Source of the DNA: Vanessa cardui
Taxonomy: Eukaryota > Arthropoda > Insecta > Lepidoptera > Nymphalidae
Direction: 5' to 3'
Assembly: GCF_905220365.1 (NCBI RefSeq)
Contig: NC_061124.1
Span: forward strand, 15,006,501 to 15,070,500
Length of the DNA stretch: 64,000 nt
Shown here: in pieces, positions 56,684-64,000 of the stretch
How positions within the stretch are numbered: position 1 is the first letter of the stretch
Layout of the letters: each line of letters opens with the position of its first letter
The notes under the pieces: generated by a model
Told to the model about the DNA's origin: nothing
The model's database searches: none
The model's input: only the letters and a program-made list of their open reading frames with translations
Made by a program: the position numbers and the translations under genes

Positions 56684-59190
56684 CTACTTTAGTTGAACTT
56701 TACGTACAGTTCCTGTACTGGTCTCCGTATCATTGGATGAACCAGAGTTTGAATGTTCCAATTTGGTAGAATCAGATTTACTTTTAAAGCTACCACCGCT
56801 ACTGCCTTTTGTAGCTCTATTCAAAATCGACGGAGGCTTTATTGTTTTTCTTGGTTTCACTTTCACTGCTTTTTCTGGAGGACTATTTATACTTTCACTT
56901 CTATTCTTTAATTTGTTCAAACTGAAATTTGCCTTTATTTGTGCTGTTTGTTCCAAGCTACTTACATCAGGTAAAAGTAAATCTGAAATACACACATAGT
57001 TCTCTTTACTTTTTGGATCGATGTGAACTTGGTTTATTTTCACAGGTACAATTTCTACTTTCTTTTCAAATATTGTTTCTGGGCCTTTTGAATCTAAAAC
57101 ATCCATATCTGTAGGTGATTCTACTCCACCAACTAATTCTTGAATTAATTTATCTTCAGCGAGATTATCAAGAAATTCGTCGTCTACTTCATCATTTATA
57201 TCGTCATCGGAATAAAAGGAAGAAAAAGAAGTAACAGATCCCGAAGCGTGTGAATGAAAGTCGTCAGGTAACCTAACCCTTGGGACATTTGAAGGAATTT
57301 CAAGTTGACTAGGTGACGGTTTGATGAAAATTGTTGGTTCTGGAGTACACGGTGTATCACTAGATGCAATGATCACCTTAGGATATTCTCGGTGACTACC
57401 AGATTTATCACTCCTACTAACAGACTCAATGGATTTATTATATGACTTCTTATCAGTTACAGGTGACAAATTATCTATATTTTCGTAATTTCTACTTGAA
57501 ATATCAGATTCAGAAATCTTTTTAACGTTTGAAACATCAAAAGAGGAAAGTTGCTTAGAATTTTTATATGCCAGACGTCGTTCCAAAGTTGTTGTTCGCG
57601 GTGGAGGTTGAGGTGGAACCTTTGATCTATCTTGTTGATTATCAATACTGCTACCTCCAACGTAACCACGAAACGTTTGAAAAGCGGTTGGTTGTAGAGA
57701 CAATCTTTTATGTGCATTTGGCAAATCTGGGAGCACTTTTGGGTAATTTCTCCTCTTAATAGTCATTAAAGCCTCTTCCGCGGAAAGAGGCTCGGCATTA
57801 ATCCTGTCGTCTCTCGAAGTTACGTTGACCTCATTTCGGAAAGTAACTGGAGGAAGTATGTCAATAACTTCCGCTTCACGTCGTAATTTTTCTTTTAAAG
57901 CCTCATAATTAACATCTGTCACTGGATCAGAAGTAGAATGCTTATGTGATATTTTAATAGCGTTATTTTGGTTCAGGGCTAAAATTACCTCATTAGTGTA
58001 AGTTTTAGTAACTTCATTTTTACCTATGGGGATATTAATACTTTCAGATATAATTGCGCCGTCAGTTTTTGACCTCTGTAATTTATTTTCCGTACTGGAA
58101 TGTTTTGATTCATCAAAAGATTTCGAAAGTTCTATAGGTTCTTGTTTTAAAATAGAATTAGTCCGAGCTGCAGGTGTAGCATCGATAGCAACGGAAACCT
58201 TTCTAGACTTAATACTGTCTGTTCCTTTGCTTTTGAGGGAATCAGTTGATTTATTTGTTCGCTTACCTAAAGTTGATTGCTTATTACTAATTAGAGATGA
58301 ATGTGAATCTAAAGCCGATGTTGACGTTGTTTTTTCTGACGTTTTGTTATTACCACTATAATTTTTTGCCAAAAGATTGTTCGGACTTAATGATTCGTTG
58401 ATTTTTAAAGTTGTCTTCGTAATTTTTCTCGAATCAGAAAGTAATTCTTCAGACCTTGTGTAAGGTTTAGTATTTATGAATGACTTGTCATTTAATTCGG
58501 AGTTAGATTTTCTCAGTATACTTGGGGAACATCTATGCATAACTCCATTCGCAATCCAGTCCCTAACTTTAGTGTGAGCGTCGAGAGTACTAGTAGATAA
58601 ATGCCTTCGTAATTGAAAACGTTCTCTAAAACCACCAGAATCATCAGATTTTGGAGTTTTACAAACTTCTTTCTTTTTCACTTTCTTGCTATTACTTCTA
58701 ATTTTGGTTATACTCATCGATTTGATCACACTGCAACCATTTTTGAAGGTTTGTAATGCACTTTTATCGTCCTTTGAACTTTTTTGCCCTATGACATCTA
58801 CTTCACCGACTTCAGCGCGAGGTTGATTAGAAACTTCGAATGATCTTTCTCTAATTTGTGATTTTCGCTTTTTATAATAAAATACGCCGCATATACCAAC
58901 ATTTATAGCCAGAAATAATATTGCAAGTGAAACAACAAGGGTTACAGTAGCACTGGATGTTTTAACAGGCATTTCAGTTGTTGGTTTTACAGTAGTGTGT
59001 ACAGTTTTTTCCATTAAACCAGACGGTATGGGTCGTGATGGCGTTTTTATTGATTGTATTTCTCTGTATATCATTTCAGTATCCGGCTTCGATACAGGTG
59101 GTGAATATGGCCGCAATTTACCATAAGCCGTTGGAGAACTGTAATGAGGTGGGCTATAGACTTGAGGAGTCCAAATTTTCCGAATGGGAT
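56684..59190 (-). CDS. Neuroligin terminal exon: stalk, membrane helix and long cytoplasmic tail
   Basis: 2,507 bp open from acceptor tttacag to TAG at 56684-56686, coding 834 residues. The in-frame ATG at 59242 lies in the intron and is not the start. Residues ~1-80 are a Pro/Ser/Thr-rich juxtamembrane stalk. A hydrophobic helix follows (about 58951-58874), then the positive stop-transfer FYYKKRKSQIRER. The ~729-residue tail is low-complexity, Ser/Lys-rich and probably disordered. It holds a polyproline SH3/WW-type stretch (PPQPPPR, near 57600), FQTFRG (near 57670) and VTSFSS (near 57230), both fitting the WAVE-complex interaction pattern (hydrophobic-x-S/T-F-x-x), and an acidic run DDDINDEVDDEF. 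The C-terminus is VRKVQLK, not a classical type I PDZ ligand. Motif functions are inferred, not shown. Confidence 0.85.
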
Positions 59191-62100
59191 CTGTAAATTT
59201 GAGATTAAAATTTACTACTTGAGAAAAATTGCACTTAAACACATTGTCTTGTGTAGTTATTTTCTATTTATCAAAAACCTTCATCAATAATCATACATTA
59301 CTACGTTGAACAATGTAGTGACATTGTTCAATTATTGATGATCATTCAAAGTAATGAAGGAATTTTACCTGTTATTCTGTGGCTGGGTTTTGGCCTGTGC
59401 GTTGTTGGTGTAGGAGTAAACTCGAAAAGAGGATCAACAATAAATCTCTTCATTTTATTTGGTAACGTCTCAATCCAAAAACTCGTATAGTTCGATCTAT
59501 ACAAACTATTTATCGAGGGCGGCAAATCTGAAAATACCAAACACAAACGATGTTTATTACCTATATTTGTTGAGATTTTTTATTAATGTACTTTGAATAA
59601 ATTAATTAAAAAAATACCTATTCTTAAATACGGCTGATGAGCAATATTATATTCCGGCCATTCCACGTTGTATTGGTTCCAAAGTTTCTTATCAAATGTG
59701 AAATATTCGCTCACACTTTGTGTATTTGGTGATCTGAAATATGGATGGATGAATTATAAATAAACATAATTTAACACGAGTTTGAACCATCAATTAAGAT
59801 TCTATTTTTGAAATCATTCGACTATAAGAAACGTATAACTAATCATTTAAATAACAGCAAGCAATAGCTATAATGAAAGGAAGGACGGTTGTAGTACAAA
59901 TAGATGGTATTGTGAAATACATTTATTTTATCTCGAAATTGCTAAGAAAAAGTCGTATTTATCGGATAAAATTGCTCCTTATTCTAAATATAATTCGTCA
60001 AAAGGAAATTAGAATTAAATTTGATTAAATTTTCTCTAGAATTCACTTTTAATGTCCAGCAATATGTTCAAGATATAAAATCTACTTTCAATTTGTAGTT
60101 GATGCGAGCCAAAAGTTTCCAGGAAATGAGTTCATCATTAGCAATATAACATAGAATTTATGTAGTAAATTCGTTTTATATATCTCTCCTAGAATTTAAA
60201 TCTGCTGATACAACTTATTGGATTAACTTTTACTACATAAAAAATGTTCAACGTTTATATTAATAACTACATGGATTAGAAAACATGTCTTGGTGGTAGG
60301 GCTTTTTTCAAGTTCGTACTGGGAACATATAATCAGATCACATGTTTTAATAGCAACACTCAGTATTGTTGAATTTATGTTTGGAAAATGGCTGAACCAA
60401 TTTTATTACATGCACAAGGGATATAATAATTTAGTTCTAGTCTTGACCTGACATCATTAGTCAGTTCACATACCTATTGCTTAAAAAAAACAATATGTCC
60501 TCTTGATTGATTTCAATCAGAGCATCTAACCTTGAGAGTTCAGGCGCAGGACCAAGAGTGTAAATGGTGTCAACATCTATATTTGACGCTGTCCCTAAAG
60601 ATTCCTTGACAAAATACTTACCGAGATTTGAACTCACGCAATCGTAGTATACAATAATGTAGGCTTTAAGGCAAATAGTTTTTTATAGTACTGTAGAATA
60701 CAACTTACCCATTTTTCACAAAATTTGTCCATAGCCTCATTATCACCTCGCTGAAAAGTTTCTCCTGTTGTGTGTACTCGGAATGAAAATGTGTATTGGC
60801 ACCGCCTAGAGGAATACCCAGGACGTATGGCATTTCTTCTCCATGAACACTTTTATTTAACTGTAAAGATATACGAAGGTTTAGAGCACCAAAAAAATAA
60901 CGCTCATTTATAAATTTTTCTTCTTTATGAATTTGGAAAGATTATCTTATGTGCACAATTGAAGTGTACAAAATAAATAATTAAAAATTAATTCTTTCGA
61001 TTAGAAATAAAACGGGTTTCGTCTTCTTTGTTATTATGTTAGTTTAATTAACTTTAGTGGCAGAAAAACTGCTAAATCCGCATCCTCTGATCTTAACACA
61101 TTATTTAGCCTTCTTACTAAATTTGCTTACACACTTTCCTACGCACTCGTACGTTAGTCCATTCATTATAGACTGAGATTCAAAAGTTTTCAAACTTCGG
61201 TCAAGTGAATGGTACATTGGGACGACAATTAATCTCATTTTGCAACCTTGTCCGCAGTCCGGAACATTGTTAAAATTGCAATTAAATTAATTTTGGCTGT
61301 ATGGTCGTGAAAAAAATTCCAAAAGTTCTGCAAACTTAGGGAAGTTTTCGATATAATATTTCATATCACGTATTAAATTTGCAACCAATCTAAGTGTACG
61401 GAACATTTTTTGTTACTGAAAATTGATGTTTTTTTTTAATTAAACTGAATAATAACGTTCCAAAAGTTCTGCAAACTTGACACATATGTCGGAAAAATAT
61501 ATTGCAACATAAATATAATAAATTTGCAACCTTTTTCGTTGACCGGAACGTGTTTATTTATAATTCTTTTTAATTCGTGGTCATTTTTTCGAGTAAGGTG
61601 GTCTCGGAATTATTACAAAAGTTTTGAAACTTGGTTGCAAACTTCGAAAACATCTATTCTGATGCATTAACAAATTTGCAACCTCATACGCGATCCGAAA
61701 CTTTAAGCAATTTGCAAAAATGTAATTTTTTTATTTTTTTACCTTCAAGAAATTTTTAAAAGTTTTGCAAATCGAGGGGAATGTTTAATTTTGGGATTAA
61801 TGTTAGTATTAAAATTTGCAACTTCTCACGCAATCCGGAATCTTGTGTGATGTCGGAAATTTAACTCTATGGCATTTTTCATTTTCGAAAAAATTGCAAA
61901 AGTTTTACAAATCAAGCCAATGATTGTTTCTTTGAGGTCCTTGTCAGTATTAAAATTTGCATCCCCGCATGAGATCCGCAACTTTGTGATCTTTGCAAAA
62001 ATCGATTTTTCGCATTTTGTTATCCTTGAAAGAAATGCAAAAGTTTTGCAAATCGAGCGGATGGTCTTATTTTGGGATCGATACCACTATTGAAATTTGC

Positions 62101-63977
62101 AACTTCGCACAAGACCTGGAACCTTGTATTATTTGCAAAAATCGACTTATTTAATTTTATTACCGTCGAAAAAATAAATCTAAACATAATAAGTTATTCA
62201 AAAGTATAGAAAAAAAGTATGAGGATATCAAATATTCGTAAGAAAGGTAAGTAAACATTAATGGACGACAATGCGTAGGTTCAATTCGTTTTATTAATCA
62301 AAAAATACGTACCGGCAAAATCCTACGTCCGGTTTAAATAAGCCCAACGAAATTTATTTTTGGCATAATCACCTGTCATGTAAAAATAGTACTATACTAA
62401 CATCTGTTAGAAACAAATTTTGTTACAAACAATTTCAATGATTAGCATGTGAATGGTATATAGTATTGATTTATTTGAGAGACGAATTCACATCAATAGA
62501 AAGATGAACTAGGGGGATCCATAGTACCTTTAAAAGATAATGACAAATTAAATAGTAGAAAAATTTGTTGATGAAGCATGCTGAAAAATACTAAATGCTT
62601 CATATAGCACAATAGTTAGGCCCTGATTATATAACAGCGATGTGTACGGAAATAATATTTTGCGTGAATGTGATTAAAAAATATTTCCGAATTCCGGATA
62701 TGGTTGCAAATTCAAATACTGACATTAATCCCAAAATTAAACAGTCCCCTCGATTTGCAGAACTTTTGAAATTTTCTTGAAGGTGAAGAAATTAAAAAAA
62801 TATATTTTTTGCAAATTGCATTAAGTTCCGGATCGCGTATGAGGTTGCAAATTTGTAAATGCATCAGAATAGATGTTTTGGAAGTTTGCAACCAAGTTTG
62901 AAAACTTTTGTAATTATTCCGAGACCACCTTACTCGAAAAAATGACCACGAACTAAAAAGAATTATAAATAAACCTGCTCCGGTCAACGTAAAAGGTTGC
63001 AAATTTAGACAATCGTTCGGTATATTTTTCTGACACATCTGTCAAATTTGCAGAACTTTTGGAACATTTTCCTTCAGTTTAATAAAGAAAAACATTAATT
63101 TTTACTAACAAAAAATGTTCCGTACACTTAAATTGGTTGCAAATTTGACACGTGATGTAAAATAATATATTTAACACCACTCCAACTTTGCAGAACTTTT
63201 GGAATATTGGTCTCAAGAACAGAGCAAATTATTATTTATTGCATTTTTAACAATGTTCCGGACCGCAGAACAGGTTGCAAAATTTTATAGTTTGTTTTAA
63301 TACCATTCCCGACCTTACATAAAAATTTGAAAACTTTTGGAATTATAATGAATTAATTGTCTTAAATGACTGGACTACGTTACGTAAACGTATTTTCGTA
63401 CTGTGTCGTTTAATTTCTTTGACGAAATTTAATTGAGTCCCACTTTTTCACACAAATTTTTGGGAAGAGGTGTTGTATGTTGAATCTAATTTGATTTTAT
63501 TAATTTTTACAAAGTACATCAAATTTCAATACGTCATAATAAATTAAATCTATCGTGTAAAATTAGTGGTCTACTGCTTGAAATATTGGATCTGATTTAT
63601 ATAAAGCCAAAGCGATTTTTCAAACGTCACCAGACACCAATTTGCTTTAGACGATAGATCAATTGTTGAAATATAAATGTATTTTAGGGAAGGACTTTTA
63701 AAAAATGTTGTTTTCTTCTTCCAAAAGTCAAATTAATCATGATAGAAAGAGAAGAATAAGTAAGGCCGAAATTGTATAATATCTTACTGGTGCATAATCC
63801 GTGCTGACCGAATTGTGGCCGAAGACGTAAAAATAAGATTGTCTATTAGCCTTCGATTGGTAATTTGCGAAACTGATCATAGGTGCCAAAGTACGGGCGT
63901 CACTGAACAAATTTAGAATTACATCACGGTTTGTCTCTACACTCCAACGTTGAGGATCCAATTTTGATGGAGAGTAT
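56684..63977 (-). CDS. Nlg: Neuroligin-family synaptic adhesion protein, C-terminal five exons (5' part outside window)
   Basis: Spliced minus-strand gene: exons 63977-63788, 60860-60709, 59733-59618, 59527-59369 and 59190-56684. Every junction has GT/AG signals and compatible phase, giving 1,041 codons including the stop. In order it encodes the C-terminal part of an alpha/beta-hydrolase (carboxylesterase-like) domain, a Pro/Ser/Thr-rich stalk, one membrane helix and a ~729-residue cytoplasmic tail. Diagnostic pieces are SYFYVFGHN, HGEEMPYVLGIPL, WTNFVKNGSPN, WPEYNIAHQPYLRI and FWIETLP, which align in order with neuroligins. The histidine of HGEE, equivalent to the esterase catalytic His, is kept; the serine position lies outside the window. 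Known role: postsynaptic cell-surface partner of neurexin. Inference: an insect neuroligin paralogue that I cannot number. Gliotactin or another cholinesterase-like adhesion protein is the main alternative, but the long tail fits insect neuroligins better. Confidence 0.85.
58874..58951 (-). other. Predicted single transmembrane helix of the neuroligin
   Basis: The stretch SATVTLVVSLAILFLAINVG continues with ICGVFYY and is followed by KKRK. A Thr/Pro-rich segment precedes it outside the membrane. This is the expected type I topology for a neuroligin: esterase-like ectodomain outside, long tail inside. Confidence 0.85.
59191..59368 (-). other. Short neuroligin intron (178 bp) containing an imperfect hairpin
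   Basis: Donor gtaaaat, acceptor tttacag. It contains complementary 11-mers TTGAACAATGT (59306-59316) and ACATTGTTCAA (59321-59331) with a 4-base loop. Further out are pairable CATCAATAAT/ATTATTGATG and CCTTCAT/ATGAAGG, so much of the intron can fold back. This may be a small MITE remnant or just intron structure. Confidence 0.7.
59369..59527 (-). CDS. Neuroligin exon, last helix of the esterase-like domain and start of stalk
   Basis: 159 bp. Acceptor tattttcag, donor gtaaaat. It encodes LPPSINSLYRSNYTSFWIET followed by LPNKMKRFIVDPLFEFTPTP and a Thr/Pro/His-rich stretch. The RSNYTSFWIETLP part corresponds to the neuroligin RxxxVAFWxxLVP helix that closes the domain; NYT is a potential N-glycosylation sequon. 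The last base, with AT of the next exon, gives Asp, so the frame is kept. Confidence 0.85.
59618..59733 (-). CDS. Neuroligin exon, end of esterase-like domain
   Basis: 116 bp. Acceptor atttcag, donor gtatttt. It encodes SPNTQSVSEYFTFDKKLWNQ and continues to WPEYNIAHQPYLRI. This matches the neuroligin block ending in W-x-x-Y-x-x-x-x-x-x-YLxI before the last helix. It leaves one base of a codon, which joins AT of the next exon to make Asp. Confidence 0.86.
60287..60440 (-). repeat. Rep-C short dispersed repeat copy in neuroligin intron
   Basis: Reverse-complement match to the copy at 28380-28655: ggtggtagggc at one end, acaatactcagtattgttg in the middle and tgcacaagggatataa at the other. It is diverged and lies in the 975-bp intron 59734-60708. 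The rest of that intron has no feature I can name. Confidence 0.6.
60709..60860 (-). CDS. Neuroligin exon with HGEE motif
   Basis: 152 bp, too short for a simple ORF scan. Acceptor tatctttacag, donor gtaagt. It encodes LNKSVHGEEMPYVLGIPLGG, then an N-glycosylatable-looking segment HFHSEYT, then LFSEVIMRLWTNFVKNG. HGxExPYVxGxPL and WTNFxKxGxPN are hallmark signatures of neuroligins. The exon starts in phase 0 and ends two bases into a Gly codon, completed by the first base of the next exon. Confidence 0.88.
61161..63354. mobile_element. Foldback-like palindrome made of ~140-bp degenerate tandem units, in a neuroligin intron
   Basis: Left arm 61161-~61845 and right arm ~62680-63354 are imperfect reverse complements: the left block ATTCATTATA pairs with the right end, and the left gggattaatgttagtatt pairs with tactgacattaatccc near 62720. 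Each arm is itself a tandem array. CAAAAGTTyTGCAAA-type cores start near 61181, 61319, 61461, 61617, 61758, 61897 and 62038 (spacing 138-156), with mirrored cores near 62758, 62908, 63051, 63193 and 63333. Each unit also carries AAATTTGCAACC and a CGATCCGGAAC-like block. About 62170-62680 is non-repeated. No transposase is visible. The structure resembles Foldback/Galileo-type elements, whose long terminal inverted repeats contain tandem subrepeats; the family is not identified. Confidence 0.75.
63788..63977 (-). CDS. Neuroligin exon (most 5' exon in window)
   Basis: 190 bp. The acceptor is ttcttttcag before 63977; the first base completes a codon begun in the upstream exon. It encodes 63 residues, starting YSPSKLDPQRW and ending STDYAP, followed directly by the donor gtaagat. 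It contains the helix-strand segment with LFSDARTLAPMISFA and SYFYVFGHN, which matches the neuroligin/cholinesterase stretch before the conserved HGEE motif. The exon ends in phase 0. No ATG here is a plausible gene start; the coding sequence must continue past the right window edge. Confidence 0.85.
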
Positions 63978-64000
63978 CTGAAAAGAATAAACGTTAAATT

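Noticed and set aside
59191..59242. ATG at 59242 as the start of a free-standing 852-residue protein
   Set aside because: A good acceptor (tttacag) at 59191-59197 and phase-compatible upstream exons with neuroligin motifs show that this stretch is intron and the protein starts beyond the window.
60480..60665. tRNA-like B box (accgagatttgaactcacgc) suggesting a SINE in the neuroligin intron
   Set aside because: No matching body or second copy in the window; left unassigned.
61869..62093. 74-codon frame with an internal repeat (IAKVLQIKPM / NAKVLQIERM)
   Set aside because: It is the ~140-bp tandem unit of the foldback-like element read in one frame, not a coding gene; other units have stops.

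Overview
This is an AT-rich, intron-bearing eukaryotic window. Its repeats look lepidopteran, probably from a butterfly: tRNA-derived SINEs, 5'-truncated CR1/Jockey-like and RTE-like LINEs, and several short dispersed families that I recognise as common in moth and butterfly genomes. The taxon call rests on memory of these families and was not checked by search. I see no bacterial operon, CRISPR array, rRNA or genuine tRNA gene.

Layout. (1) 1-3235 holds LTR-retrotransposon remains on the minus strand: a Gag-like open frame running off the window edge, a pair of ~330-bp direct repeats, and an internally deleted element with two ~388-bp LTRs, an 18-nt primer-binding site and only the first ~47 codons of gag. 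(2) 3236-22142 is intergenic DNA with scattered SINE, LINE and short repeat copies. (3) 22143-26024 is an apparently perfect tandem duplication of a 1,941-bp unit. (4) 26025-52261 is more repeat-littered intergenic DNA. It includes two copies of a ~440-bp MITE (34828 and 51145), a near-perfect 167-bp inverted repeat at 43258-43660, and a dispersed repeat split by another at 45256-45650. (5) 52262-54065 is a decayed CR1/Jockey-type LINE with recognisable reverse-transcriptase motifs. (6) 56684-63977, minus strand, is the only host protein-coding gene I can support: the 3' five exons of a neuroligin-family synaptic adhesion protein. They encode the C-terminal esterase-like domain, a stalk, one membrane helix and a ~729-residue cytoplasmic tail carried in a single exon.

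All five neuroligin exons join in phase (1,041 codons including the stop), each junction has GT/AG signals, and the protein continues beyond the right edge. The largest neuroligin intron here (60861-63787) contains the most unusual structure in the window: a ~2.2-kb palindrome whose arms are built from a degenerate ~140-bp tandem unit, like a Foldback-type transposon. Nearly all other open frames are short, lack family resemblance and lie in repeats or AT-rich DNA; they were not called as genes.
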